Shown: positions 27,438-36,862, numbered from the stretch's first letter. The stretch: 64,000 bases of DNA from an uncultured Caulobacter sp. (GCF_947036865.1 NZ_CAMQSF010000012.1:25091-89090); one strand, 5' to 3'. Made by a program: numbers and translations. Notes: generated by a model not told the origin, from the sequence alone.

Positions 27438-28433
27438 ATGAGCCCTTCGACCGTCCCTTCGAACCAGGCCAGGAGCGAGGCGAGCGCGTGGTTCGCCCGT
27501 CTGAACAAGCGCGCCGTGCCCGCCGCCGACATGGAAGCCTTTCAGGCGTGGCGTCGCCTGCCCGGCAACAGGGCAGCCTATGACGAGGTCGACGCCTTCT
27601 GGCGTCGCAGTCAGGCTGTTCACGGGGATTCCGACATCCAGGCTGCTATTTCGTCGGCGCACGCGCGCGCCAGGAGCAAGCCTCGCAGACCCGCGGGCCT
27701 GGTCGCTGGCCTCGGCGCGGCCTTCGCCCTGGCGCTGGTGGTCGTGGGCGGCGTGGCCGGCTATCGGCTCTATGGACCGGCCACTTACGAGACCCGCGTG
27801 GGCGAGCAGCGGCTGGTGCGTCTGAGCGACGACTCCACGGTGATGCTCGACACCGACAGCAAGGTGCTCGTGCGCTACGACCGGGGTCACCGCAATCTTG
27901 AGCTTCTCGAAGGACGCGCGATGTTCGAGGTCGCCCACGACGCGGCCCGGCCATTCGTCGTGCGAGCTGGAAACACCTCGGTGACGGCGCTGGGCACAAG
28001 GTTCGACGTTCGCCGCGCCGACGGCGGCGCCGAGGTCACCCTGGTCAGGGGCTCGGTTGAGGTGCGCGAGGCCAAGGGCGCCGCGCCGGTCGTCTGGCGG
28101 CTTTCGCCCGGCCAGGGTCTGTCGACGGCGGCCCCCACGCCTCGGCCGGTCTCTGTCGATCTCCCGACCGAGACGAGCTGGACGACGGGACGCCTGGTGT
28201 TCAACCGCGTGCCGCTCAAGGCGGCTGTGGCCGAGGTCAACCGCTACGACCGGCGCAAGATCGTTCTCGACGTCGGCCCGCTCGACGCAGCCCTGATCAG
28301 CGGAACCTTCGACGTCGGCGACACCGACACCTTCGTGAGCTCGGTGGCGGAGATGAACGATTTCGTGGTCCAGCGCTCGGGCGACGGGCCCATCCGGCTG
28401 GCGCGCGGCCCCGCGCCGCCGGCTACCCCCTGA
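27438..28433 (+). CDS. FecR-type anti-sigma factor
   Basis: A 331-residue inner-membrane signal transducer, starting 1 nt after the sigma stop. The N-terminal DUF4880-like cytoplasmic domain (SEASAWFARLNKRAVPAADM, about residues 14-60) should bind the sigma factor. One membrane helix (GLVAGLGAAFALALVVVGGV, about 88-107) follows, then the periplasmic FecR domain (TYETRVGEQRLVRLSDDSTV) and a C-terminal STN-like part (RVPLKAAVAEVNRYDRRKIV) that should contact the receptor. The predicted role is to release the sigma factor when the receptor is occupied. Confidence 0.92.
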   Translation: MSPSTVPSNQARSEASAWFARLNKRAVPAADMEAFQAWRRLPGNRAAYDEVDAFWRRSQAVHGDSDIQAAISSAHARARSKPRRPAGLVAGLGAAFALALVVVGGVAGYRLYGPATYETRVGEQRLVRLSDDSTVMLDTDSKVLVRYDRGHRNLELLEGRAMFEVAHDAARPFVVRAGNTSVTALGTRFDVRRADGGAEVTLVRGSVEVREAKGAAPVVWRLSPGQGLSTAAPTPRPVSVDLPTETSWTTGRLVFNRVPLKAAVAEVNRYDRRKIVLDVGPLDAALISGTFDVGDTDTFVSSVAEMNDFVVQRSGDGPIRLARGPAPPATP

Positions 28434-28453
28434 AATTCTTTTTCGCGGCGACA

Positions 28454-28478
28454 GGAATGAGCCGGAGATGGCGCGTCT
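28454..28478 (+). promoter_or_regulatory. candidate ECF-sigma promoter for the receptor gene
   Basis: GGAAT (28454-28458), a 15-nt spacer, and CGTCT (28474-28478) match the general form of FecI-type ECF promoters. It sits in the only sizeable gap of the trio, upstream of the receptor, where FecI-type promoters normally lie. The match is by eye only. Confidence 0.4.
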
Positions 28479-28555
28479 GAGCCACGATGCCATGCGCCGT
28501 GCACAGAAGATCCGTCACACGACGGACGCCGGGCCGGTGTCGGAGGGGACCGATC

Positions 28556-31500
28556 TTGCCTAGCACCACCTTGAAACACCGCCTGCTCGCGAGCCTGGCC
28601 GCCACGCTGCTGGGGACGGCATGCGCGGCTCAGGCCATGGCCGCGCCGACCGAGCAGAACCAGGTCGTCGCGTTCAACATCCCGCCCGGGCCTCTTGAGC
28701 CGGCGCTACAGGCCTTCGCCGCTCAGAGCGGCCGCCAGATCCTGTTCGCGCCGGAGCTGGTCGCGGGCCTGACGACCGCGGGCGTTCGCGGAAGCCTGAC
28801 ACCCGAGGCGGCCATCGCACAACTGGTGGCCGGAGCGCCCCTCGAGATCCGGCGCGGCGGCAAGAGTGGGTTTGTCCTGAAGGCGCGCGCCGTCGCGGCG
28901 GGAGGCGACACAACCGCCCCTTTTGAAGCGACCGGGGAAGGCCCCGCCAACGAGGTCGCCGAACTGCTGGTCACGGGATCGCTGATCCGCGGGGCGAGGG
29001 ACGGCGCCTCGCCCGTCGTCGCCTTCGACCGCGAGGCGATCGACCGCGCCGGCCACGGCAACCTCGCCGAAGCCCTCGCGGCCCTGCCGCAGAACTTTGG
29101 CGGCGGTGCGAGCCCGGCCAGTCAGTTGCTCGGCTCGGACCGAACCTTCGTCAACGACACGGCGGCCTCGGGCGTCAACCTGCGAGGCCTGGGCAACTCC
29201 GCGACCCTGGTGCTGCTCAACGGCCGGCGCATGGCCGGGACCGGCCTGAAGGGCAATTTCGCGGATGTCTCGGCGATCCCCACCGGGGCCATTGACCGCG
29301 TCGAAGTGCTGCTGGACGGCGCCTCGGCGCTCTACGGCGCGGATGCGGTGGGCGGTGTCGTCAACGTCATCCTGCGCCAGACGTTCGAGGGGGCCGAGAC
29401 CCGTCTGCGATCGAGCCTTGCCCAGAGGGGCGACGCGGCCGAGCTGCAGTTCGGCCAGACCTTCGGCGCGCGCTGGAGCGGAGGCCGCGCCGTGGTTTCG
29501 GCGGAGTATTATCAACGCGACGCCCTGGCCGCCTCGGCACGCGCCCAGACCGCAAGCAGCGACCTGCGTCCGCTGGGCGGGACCGACCACCGGGTCCAGT
29601 TCGCCAATCCCGGGAACATCGTCGCCTACAGCGCAGCGGCCGGGGCCTATGTGCCGGTCTACGCCATCCCGTCCAGGGGCGTCGGGCTCAAACCCTCCGA
29701 TTTCGTGGCGGGGGCGATGAACTTCGGCGAGCCCCGCGCGGGATCTGACACGCTGCCCGATCAGGAGCGCGTCAGCCTCTATGCGACGCTCGGCCAGACC
29801 CTGGGCGCGGTCGAACTGTCCGCCGACGCGCTTTACACCCACCGCAAGTTCAGCTTCGCCCAGGGCGGTTCCTCCTCGATCATCACCGTCACCAGCGCCA
29901 ACCCCTATTTCGTGCCGATCGCGGGGGAGGCCTCACAGTTGATCGCCTATGACTTCGTCGGCGTGCTCGGCTCAAACCGGCTCGAGGGCACGGCCGAGAA
30001 CCTTGGCCTGTCGCTCGGCGCGGCCCGCGATTTCGGGCGCACCTGGCGCGGCGAAGTCTACGCGGCGTTCTCGACGGACAAGGGTGAGCGCAACCAGGAC
30101 CAGGCGCTCAATTCCGGCTTCCTGCGCGAGGCTCTGGGCTCGGTCGCCGATGATCCTTCGACAACCTATTCGGCCGCGCGCGACGGCTACTTCAATCCCT
30201 ATGGCGACGGCGCGGCGAACAGTGATGTGGTCAAGGCCTTCATCCGCAGCGGCTACCAGCACCACTGGCGACGCAACCGCGTTTCCTCGGTCAACCTGAA
30301 GCTCGACGGTACGCTGGCGGAACTTCCAGGCGGCGCGCTGAAGCTCGCGGCCGGGGGGCAGTTGCGCAAGGAGGACTTTCTTGTTCGCAACGCCTACCTG
30401 ACCTCGGGCGCCAGGGTGACGACGACGGACGGCACGCTGTTCGAACGTGACGTCCGCTCAGCCTTCGCCGAACTGCGCGTGCCGATCTTCGGCCCTCACC
30501 AGGACATCCCTGGCCTGCGCCGCCTGGAGCTTTCGCTCGCCGGCCGCATCGAGCGCTACAGCGACTTCGGGGTGAGCCGAAATCCCAAGGTCGGCGTGGT
30601 CTGGGAGCCGGTCGAGGGCGTCAGGTTCCGAACCAGCTACGGCACCTCGTTCCGCGCGCCCACCCTGGCCGACATCAACGAGCCCTATGTGATCAGCGCC
30701 GCCTTCGTGCCCGACGTGACGGGCAACACGTTGAGCCTGATCCAGACGGGCGGGAACCTTGGCCTGCGGCCCGAGACCGCGCGGTCGTGGACGACCGGCG
30801 TCGACCTGACGCCAGCCTCCCGTCCCGGGGTCCGACTGGGCGTCACCTACTTCGACACGCGGTTTTCCAACCAGGTCGGACATCCGGTCTACGAGGACAT
30901 CCTCAACGCCCTGAAGAACCCGATCTACAAGGACTTCGTTCGACGGCTCAGCGCCAGCAACGCCGGCGATGTCGCCGCTGCTCAGGCGCTCATCGACGCG
31001 GCGACGAGTTCGACGCCAAAACTGTTCCCCGCCAACGCCTATGGCACGATCATCGATGCGCGGAACCTCAACGCCGGTGAGCTGGACGTGCGCGGCCTCG
31101 ACATCAGCGGCGCCTGGCCCGCCAGGCTCGGCGGTGAGACGCTCAGCCTGACCGCGAGCGTGTCATACCTGTTCGAGTACAGCCGGCGCATCAGCCCCTC
31201 GGCGCCCTCGACATCCTTCGTCGACACTGCTGGTTTCCCCGTCGACCTGCGCGCCGTGGCCGGGGCCAGTTGGACCCACGGGCCACTCCTGGCCAACCTC
31301 TCCGTCCGCTATGTCGACGATTACCGATCGACGACGGGCCAGAGGATCGGCTCGTGGACCACGACTGATGTGCTGATGCGCTGGACCGCGCCAGCGTCAG
31401 CGGGTCCGCTCCGCGGCGTTACGGCCAGCCTGTCGGTCCAGAACCTGCTGGGGACAAAGGCGCCGTTCTACGACTCGTTCGACGGGGTGGGCTACGACCC

Positions 31501-31558
31501 GACCAACGCCGACGTGTTGGGCCGCGTGGTCGCCCTACAGCTGAACAAGCGCTGGTAG
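28556..31558 (+). CDS. TonB-dependent receptor with STN signalling domain, probable lasso-peptide receptor
   Basis: A roughly 1000-residue outer-membrane receptor. I prefer the TTG at 28556, which has GGAGGGGACC upstream and leads straight into a signal peptide (KHRLLASLAATLLGTACAA, cleavage near AMA-AP); an ATG at 28487 is in frame. The STN domain (about 37-110: FNIPPGPLEPALQAFAAQSG) signals to FecR. The plug begins near VAELLVTGSLIRG, with VNLRGLGNSATLVLLNGRRM. The 22-strand barrel ends in the aromatic LQLNKRW. In astexin and caulosegnin loci a receptor at this position is thought to import the peptide for the isopeptidase; that substrate is inferred. Confidence 0.9.
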   Translation: MPSTTLKHRLLASLAATLLGTACAAQAMAAPTEQNQVVAFNIPPGPLEPALQAFAAQSGRQILFAPELVAGLTTAGVRGSLTPEAAIAQLVAGAPLEIRRGGKSGFVLKARAVAAGGDTTAPFEATGEGPANEVAELLVTGSLIRGARDGASPVVAFDREAIDRAGHGNLAEALAALPQNFGGGASPASQLLGSDRTFVNDTAASGVNLRGLGNSATLVLLNGRRMAGTGLKGNFADVSAIPTGAIDRVEVLLDGASALYGADAVGGVVNVILRQTFEGAETRLRSSLAQRGDAAELQFGQTFGARWSGGRAVVSAEYYQRDALAASARAQTASSDLRPLGGTDHRVQFANPGNIVAYSAAAGAYVPVYAIPSRGVGLKPSDFVAGAMNFGEPRAGSDTLPDQERVSLYATLGQTLGAVELSADALYTHRKFSFAQGGSSSIITVTSANPYFVPIAGEASQLIAYDFVGVLGSNRLEGTAENLGLSLGAARDFGRTWRGEVYAAFSTDKGERNQDQALNSGFLREALGSVADDPSTTYSAARDGYFNPYGDGAANSDVVKAFIRSGYQHHWRRNRVSSVNLKLDGTLAELPGGALKLAAGGQLRKEDFLVRNAYLTSGARVTTTDGTLFERDVRSAFAELRVPIFGPHQDIPGLRRLELSLAGRIERYSDFGVSRNPKVGVVWEPVEGVRFRTSYGTSFRAPTLADINEPYVISAAFVPDVTGNTLSLIQTGGNLGLRPETARSWTTGVDLTPASRPGVRLGVTYFDTRFSNQVGHPVYEDILNALKNPIYKDFVRRLSASNAGDVAAAQALIDAATSSTPKLFPANAYGTIIDARNLNAGELDVRGLDISGAWPARLGGETLSLTASVSYLFEYSRRISPSAPSTSFVDTAGFPVDLRAVAGASWTHGPLLANLSVRYVDDYRSTTGQRIGSWTTTDVLMRWTAPASAGPLRGVTASLSVQNLLGTKAPFYDSFDGVGYDPTNADVLGRVVALQLNKRW

Positions 31559-31580
31559 CGCCGGGCGGGGGCGCCCGGCG
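31559..31580. terminator. GC-rich hairpin between receptor and isopeptidase
   Basis: CGCCGGGC (31559-31566) pairs with GCCCGGCG (31573-31580), starting directly after the receptor stop codon. There is no T-tract, so it may attenuate rather than terminate, lowering isopeptidase expression or stabilising the receptor mRNA end. Confidence 0.4.
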
Positions 31581-31615
31581 CGTCCCCGCCTTCCTCCATA
31601 GAGAAGGTCAACTCC

Positions 31616-34057
31616 ATGCGACTGCTTCTGCAGTGCGCAGCCCTTTGCTGCGCCCTCTTCGCCACGGCCGCGCAGGCCCGACCCTTCACCGTCGACGACC
31701 TGATGAAGATCGATCGTCGCTCGGCGGTCGGCGCCTCGCCCGATGGCCGCTGGCTGGTCATCACGATCGATCGTGGCCTCGACCATGCGCCGCGCTTCGA
31801 CTACGGCGCCGCGCCCCAGTTCATCACCCGACGGCTTTACCGCGTCGACCTCGCCCATCCTGGTCCGGCCACACCGCTCCTCGCGCAGGACGCGGACGCC
31901 GGATACACGGCCGGTCCGTTCTCTCCCGATGGTCGCCGGCTGCTGGTCACGCGCATGCGCGGGCACAGCTCCGAGAGCGGCGTCGTCGAGCTCGCCACGG
32001 GCGCTGTCCGCTGGTTTGGCGTCGGGCTCGACTTTTCGCTCATGGGACGCACCGCTCAGTGGCGCGGTGACCACGAGGTCGTCGCCATCGTCACACCGCC
32101 CGATCGCCCGCACTTCGTCTTCCGGCGTGGCTGGGAGAGCATGGCCTACCGCTCGGCGGCCGCCCGGATCACCGCGGAGACCGGAGGGCCCAGCGTGCTG
32201 GCGATCGGCAGCGGCAAATACCTCGACCGCGGCGCGCCAGGCATGCAGCGGGCGCTTGTCCGCATTGATGTCGACACCGGTCGCTTCAGACCGCTGGCGA
32301 CCGGCGAGTTCCTGGATCTCGAGCTATCGTCGAGCGGCCGCTACGTGGCCACCTACGCCTATGGCGCCGACATCCAGCCGAGGGCCTCGGACCGGATCCT
32401 CGGCGGGACCTCGCCGCGACGCCGCGACCTCTCGGTCTTCGACCTGGAGACCGACAGGCGGCTGCCCGGCTGTGAGGACTGCGACCTGTCATCCTTCCTG
32501 CTGGCCTGGGCGCCGCGGTCGGACCGGTTGCTGGTCTATGCCCGCCGGCCCGGCCAGCCACCGGAGGCCGGCGGCCTCATGATGCTCACGCCGCAGACCG
32601 GCCGCCTCACCGCTCGCCGGCTCGACCAGGTCAGACCGCGCCTCGACTACACCTACGAGGGGTTCGAGATTCCGCGCGCCGGCTGGGTCGGCGAGACGGC
32701 GGTCGTGCTCGGTCGGCCAGCGGCCGGTCCAGACTCGCCGCCCGACCGGTGGCTGAAGGTGGTGGGCGAAGGGACCGCGCCGCTCCTGCCGGAGGCGGCC
32801 CCCACGCGCCCCGACCGGATTGTCAGCGACGCGGCAGGCCGGATGGTGGTGGTCGGCGCCGGGCGGGTCTTGCGGATCGCGCGTGGCCGCATGACCAGCC
32901 TGGACGGCGCAACCGCCGCGCCGGCCCCGGTGCTGGGTGAGCAGGGCCGCCCGGCCATGGCCAGCCTGGTCGCGGGCGACGGGCTGCTCGTCCGCCGCAA
33001 CGGTCGGCTGGTCAGGCTGACAGCGGAACGCGAGCAGGACCTTGGCGAAATCTCCGACACGGCCCTGGTCGTTACGGGAAGCGGCTGGTCGGTCATCGCC
33101 GACCGCGACGGCCATGGGGTCGAGACCATAAGGGCCCGACACGGCGGCGAGACGGTCGAGCTGATGACGCTCAACCCGCAACTGGCGGGCATCGAGTTCG
33201 GAGAGGTCCGGGCCATCGCCCACAAGGGCCCGAGCGGCGAGCCGCTCACCAGCTGGATCGTGCTTCCGCCAGGCTGGCGCGCGGACCGTCCGCCGCCGCT
33301 GGTGGTGATCCCCTATCCCGGCCGCGGGGTCTTCGGCGCGGCGGCCCCACCAGCCGACGCCCGGCCCGGCGCCGCCCATTCCACCGTTTCGCCGCTGGTG
33401 CTGGCTGGCCACGGCTATGCCGTGCTCTATCCGAGCCTGCCGCACAACCGCTTCCCCAACGAACCGGCTCAGGGCCTGGCCGAGGAGATCCTCGCCGTGC
33501 TCGACACGCCGGAAGTCGCCCGCCTTGCCGATAGCGGGCGGGTGGCGATCTGGGGCCATAGCTTCGGCGGTCAGGCGGCGCTGTCAGCGGCGACCCAGTC
33601 CGATCGTTTCAAAGCCATCATCTGCACGGCCGGGATCAGTGACATGATCACGCGCTGGGGAAGCAACTTCCTGCAATCGACGCCAGAGGAGGGCCTGCCG
33701 TTCATGGGCACCTTCGGCTATTTCGAAACCGGACAGATGGCGGTCGGCGGGCCGCCCTGGGCCGTACCGGAACGATACGTCCGAAACAGCGCGCTCTTCC
33801 ACGCCGACAAGATCACCGCGCCGGTGCTGCTCGCCTATGGCGATCTCGACGAATATGGCTATGGGCAGGGCGCGGAGATGTTCGCCGCGCTCTATCGCCA
33901 GGGCAAGGATGCGCGCCTGCTGACGTTCTGGGGCGAAGGCCATGTGGTGAACGGGCCCGGCAATGTCCGGCGGCTTTATCGCGAGGCCCTAGACTTCCTC
34001 GACGAGGCGTTCGGGGCTCGGCCGAGGTCCGAGCCCGGCGAGCCGGCGCGTCCATGA
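31616..34057 (+). CDS. lasso-peptide isopeptidase (S9 prolyl-oligopeptidase-like)
   Basis: An 813-residue exported serine hydrolase. Signal peptide: residues 1-21 (LLLQCAALCCALFATAAQA-RP). An N-terminal beta-propeller (about 25-540) is followed by an alpha/beta-hydrolase domain with nucleophile Ser649 in GHSFGG, acid Asp745 in GDLDEYGYG and His776 in GEGHVVNG. Homologues in lasso loci (AtxE-type) cleave the isopeptide bond that closes the lasso ring, linearising the imported peptide. The assignment rests on locus context plus S9 motifs; an ordinary dipeptidyl peptidase is the alternative. Its 3' end overlaps the convergent cyclase gene by 69 bp. Confidence 0.88.
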   Translation: MRLLLQCAALCCALFATAAQARPFTVDDLMKIDRRSAVGASPDGRWLVITIDRGLDHAPRFDYGAAPQFITRRLYRVDLAHPGPATPLLAQDADAGYTAGPFSPDGRRLLVTRMRGHSSESGVVELATGAVRWFGVGLDFSLMGRTAQWRGDHEVVAIVTPPDRPHFVFRRGWESMAYRSAAARITAETGGPSVLAIGSGKYLDRGAPGMQRALVRIDVDTGRFRPLATGEFLDLELSSSGRYVATYAYGADIQPRASDRILGGTSPRRRDLSVFDLETDRRLPGCEDCDLSSFLLAWAPRSDRLLVYARRPGQPPEAGGLMMLTPQTGRLTARRLDQVRPRLDYTYEGFEIPRAGWVGETAVVLGRPAAGPDSPPDRWLKVVGEGTAPLLPEAAPTRPDRIVSDAAGRMVVVGAGRVLRIARGRMTSLDGATAAPAPVLGEQGRPAMASLVAGDGLLVRRNGRLVRLTAEREQDLGEISDTALVVTGSGWSVIADRDGHGVETIRARHGGETVELMTLNPQLAGIEFGEVRAIAHKGPSGEPLTSWIVLPPGWRADRPPPLVVIPYPGRGVFGAAAPPADARPGAAHSTVSPLVLAGHGYAVLYPSLPHNRFPNEPAQGLAEEILAVLDTPEVARLADSGRVAIWGHSFGGQAALSAATQSDRFKAIICTAGISDMITRWGSNFLQSTPEEGLPFMGTFGYFETGQMAVGGPPWAVPERYVRNSALFHADKITAPVLLAYGDLDEYGYGQGAEMFAALYRQGKDARLLTFWGEGHVVNGPGNVRRLYREALDFLDEAFGARPRSEPGEPARP

Positions 34058-35767
34058 GCGCGCCCACTGCTCGAGAACGACCGCCTCGATGATCTCGCGG
34101 TATGGCCCCTTCCAGATCAGGGTTTCAACCGTGAGCAGCTCGTCGAGAGCGGTCGGGTCGAGCAGCCCGGCCTCGACCAGGCAGCCGTCGAGCAGCAACT
34201 CGCGAAGCGCTGTGAGGTCCTCGGCGATCGCGCGGCCATAGTGGCGTCCAAGGTCGCCCTTCGACCGCCGCGCGCGGACCTCCGGCGCCAGGCGCTCCCG
34301 GAAGGCCTCGCGCGCCATGGCTCGGTCGTCGCCTCCGTGGGTCAGGGCCGTGACCGAAAGCGCGAGGCAGGTCTCCATGACCGGCTGGGCGAGCAGCGGA
34401 TGAACAAGGTCGAGGACTTGTCCCCGCAGCGTGCGCCCCGACACCAGCACCTGCAGGGCCAGGTGGCGCACCTGCCGGCGCTTGGCCGGCGCCACGCCGT
34501 CGAGGTCGAGGAGCCAGCCATGAAGGGCGGGCGCTCTCTGCCGCGAGGCCAGATGGCGCGGCGGAGACGGCTCGGACCGCACCGCCCATCCGAACCGCGC
34601 GGCCTGCGCCTGTCGCCAGATTGACCAGACCGATCCATGGACGCGGCGCGCCACCGACAGCGACGGCGCGAGCCCCGCCGACCAGAACGGCCGCCGCCAG
34701 TAGGCGTCGGCGGCGACCAGCGCCCCGCCCCCGGACATGAAGACCGTATCGCCCGCCAGGCCGGTGAACAGTTGCGCCGCCCCGAGCGTTCGGGCGCGTT
34801 CGGCGATGTCGCGATCATAGTGGGCGTCGGCATTGGCGCCGCTGGGCCGGATCGCCTTGGCGGTCCGCGACAGGGTCGCAAGGTCGAGGCCGGCTCCGGA
34901 TTTCGGCGCCTCGGTGAGCGCGAGGCCCAGCTGGCGGGCCGTGGCGCGGGCATAGCGCCGCTCGTCGGCGGCGGGATCCTCGACGAAGTAGTGCAGCCAC
35001 TGGGCGACATGGATTTCCGGCCGGGCGGCCAGGGCGCTGGCCACGATCGAGGAGTCGAGGCCGCCGGACACCTCGGCCATGAGCGGCGGGCCGCGGCGCG
35101 CCAGACTGGCGACCGCTCTGTCGACCGCTTCGACCAGTCCCCGGCGGGCCTCAGGACTGTCGGGTCGGGCTTCTCGCGCGAAGGCGCCGGGGCTCCAGGC
35201 CATGACCTCGCCAGAGCCGTCGAGCCAGCGCAAGGCGCCTGGTGTGGCGGCGTCGACGCCGCGCAGGGGGCAGCGTCCGGCGAGCGCCAGGCGATCGGCC
35301 AGCGCCGCGCCCAGCAGGGACCAGTCGACGGCGAGGTCGTGCGGCGGGGCGGCCTCCAGCAGGGCGTCGAGGTCCGATGCGACGACGGTTAGCGCGCCGC
35401 ATCGCCAGGCCAGCGCCTCCAGGCCGCCGGACGGGTCGCGAAAGAACGCCCTGGCCGGGCCAGCCTGGTCGCGGAAGACGGCGACATAACGCCCCCAGGT
35501 TTCGCGCCCGAGCGCGCGCGCGCAATCGAGCGGATCGGCCCGCCAGGCCTCTTGGATTGATCCAAACACCTGGCCGACGACCACACCGCCCTCGTCGGGC
35601 GAGAGCCACAGAGATGGCGGCCCCAGGCTCGAGCGCCAGGCTTCGAAACCAGGCCGGACGGCGGCAAGCTCAAGGCCGAGCCGCCTCAGAGCCGCCTGGG
35701 CGCACTGGAGCGGAGCGCGGGCGGCCTGGTCGTCCGGTCGCCAGGTGAGAATCGCGTAGTCGCCCAT
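33989..35767 (-). CDS. lasso-peptide cyclase (asparagine-synthetase-like C protein)
   Basis: A 592-residue macrolactam synthetase that adenylates the Asp/Glu side chain at core position 8 and joins it to the Gly1 amine. The start is the ATG at 35767, 1 nt after the B stop. The N-terminal half resembles a class II glutaminase fold but lacks the catalytic Cys2 (MGDYAIL), as expected for McjC-type enzymes. The synthetase half has the PP-loop SGGLDSS (residues 234-240). It is coupled to B, forming the operon A2-A1-B-C. The C-terminus overlaps the isopeptidase gene in antisense by 69 bp, so full-length transcripts of the two arms would be complementary there. Confidence 0.93.
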   Translation of the reverse strand: MGDYAILTWRPDDQAARAPLQCAQAALRRLGLELAAVRPGFEAWRSSLGPPSLWLSPDEGGVVVGQVFGSIQEAWRADPLDCARALGRETWGRYVAVFRDQAGPARAFFRDPSGGLEALAWRCGALTVVASDLDALLEAAPPHDLAVDWSLLGAALADRLALAGRCPLRGVDAATPGALRWLDGSGEVMAWSPGAFAREARPDSPEARRGLVEAVDRAVASLARRGPPLMAEVSGGLDSSIVASALAARPEIHVAQWLHYFVEDPAADERRYARATARQLGLALTEAPKSGAGLDLATLSRTAKAIRPSGANADAHYDRDIAERARTLGAAQLFTGLAGDTVFMSGGGALVAADAYWRRPFWSAGLAPSLSVARRVHGSVWSIWRQAQAARFGWAVRSEPSPPRHLASRQRAPALHGWLLDLDGVAPAKRRQVRHLALQVLVSGRTLRGQVLDLVHPLLAQPVMETCLALSVTALTHGGDDRAMAREAFRERLAPEVRARRSKGDLGRHYGRAIAEDLTALRELLLDGCLVEAGLLDPTALDELLTVETLIWKGPYREIIEAVVLEQWARSWTRRLAGLGPRPSPERLVEEV

Positions 35768-35768
35768 G

Positions 35769-36404
35769 TCAGACGGCCAGAATCGGCGTGAACGGCAGGA
35801 CATGGTCGAGCCGGTCATCGAGCACGGTCTCTCCCGCCTGCAGCCAGCAATGGGCCTCGAAGGGCCAGGTCTGAACCCCGAACACCCACGTGGCGTCCAG
35901 CCCGCGCCGGCGCAGGAAGGTCAGCAGAAAGAACGAGCGATAGAGGCAGACCCCCTGACACGGAGCCCAGGGCAGGAGATGTCGGAAGATGGCGACCTCG
36001 TCGGCGAGTCGCGCTGGCGCCGGCGCCTCCACATGACGGCGCGTTTGGGCGGCATGGGCGATCAGACGCCCGAACGAGCGGCCATGATAGCGGACCAGCA
36101 TGGTTGTCCAGGCGCCGGCGCCCGCCATCCAGTCGGCGCCGCGGATCGATGACGCCGGATGGTCGATCAGATCGGCGCGTGGCGACGGCGGAAGGGGCGC
36201 GGCGACCGACCGTCCCGCGCCAGCCAGACCCAGCGCGGCGGCCTCCCTGGCGACGGCGTCGTCGAGCACTTCGACTGGGCCTGTAGCCGGTTGGAAGAAC
36301 AGCTCCGCGGCGTCAGGCAGGCAGAGATACTCTCCAAGGCCAGCGTCGAGCAGAACGACATCGCGGCCCAGCCGCGCGAGATGGACGTCGGGGCGCAGTC
36401 GCAT
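35769..36404 (-). CDS. lasso leader peptidase B (fused RRE and transglutaminase-like protease)
   Basis: A 211-residue B protein of the fused proteobacterial type. The N-terminal 80 or so residues are the RRE (PqqD-like) leader-binding domain (LRPDVHLARLGRDVVLLDAG, GEYLCLPDAAELFF). The C-terminal domain is a Cys protease with Cys153 in VCLYRSF, His185 in EAHCW and Asp197 in LDDRLDH; these spacings (32 and 12) equal those of the McjB triad. It cuts the leader after residue 20 of the precursors. I prefer the ATG at 36404, preceded by GGAGACCCC; an ATG at 36419 is also in frame but lacks a ribosome-binding site. Confidence 0.92.
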   Translation of the reverse strand: MRLRPDVHLARLGRDVVLLDAGLGEYLCLPDAAELFFQPATGPVEVLDDAVAREAAALGLAGAGRSVAAPLPPSPRADLIDHPASSIRGADWMAGAGAWTTMLVRYHGRSFGRLIAHAAQTRRHVEAPAPARLADEVAIFRHLLPWAPCQGVCLYRSFFLLTFLRRRGLDATWVFGVQTWPFEAHCWLQAGETVLDDRLDHVLPFTPILAV

Positions 36405-36500
36405 GGGGTCTCCGGACATGAGCGCGATGGGGTCGGACGCGCCTGAGCGGGTGAAGGTCTGGCGGGGCCAGGCGACGGCGTGACCGCCGCCCGGCGAATG

Positions 36501-36617
36501 TCAGCCTTGCGGGACCATCGGCTGCAGCTGGAAGTCCAGCCCGATGTCGCCGCCGCCGCGGGTCAGGCGCTTGGCCTTGCCCAGTCTGACGATGCGGGGA
36601 GTCTGGATCGCCTTCAT
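36501..36617 (-). CDS. lasso-peptide precursor 1 (core ring Gly1-Asp8)
   Basis: A 38-residue precursor. The leader (20 residues) has Pro7, Ile9, Gly13 and Thr19, fitting the PxLx3Gx5T leader pattern read by RRE domains, with Thr at -2 and Arg at -1. The core is GGGDIGLDFQLQPMVPQG (18 residues): Gly1 and Asp8 would form an 8-residue macrolactam ring, leaving a 10-residue loop/tail with Phe9, Gln10 and Met14 as possible plugs. A ribosome-binding site (AGGAGGACGCC) precedes the ATG. It lies 96 nt upstream of B on the same strand. Leader and core lengths are identical to precursor 2. Confidence 0.9.
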   Translation of the reverse strand: MKAIQTPRIVRLGKAKRLTRGGGDIGLDFQLQPMVPQG

Positions 36618-36862
36618 GGCGTCCTCCTACGATGGCCGATCGGGGACCGGCGGTTGGTGGTGCGCGCGGCGTGATCTCGAAAGGCCATCTTCGCGACGCG
36701 ACTGATGTCGATCGCGGGCGCTCATCCGCGCCGCCTTGCGGCCAGGGCGTCGCCGGGCCTCAGGAAGCGGATGGCGCTCGCGGGCGACGAAGCCTCGTCT
36801 GGCGCTTCGCGGACACGTCACACGGCGCTGGCGGGCCGTCCGGGCCGACGGCCCGCGAAGCT

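Noticed and set aside
28556..31558. Reading the sigma/FecR/receptor trio as an iron-siderophore system
   Set aside because: The adjacent isopeptidase and convergent lasso genes match the known proteobacterial lasso layout; no siderophore genes are nearby. Iron uptake cannot be fully excluded.
33989..35767. Asparagine synthetase
   Set aside because: Cys2 of the glutaminase site is missing and the gene is coupled to a leader peptidase and lasso precursors.
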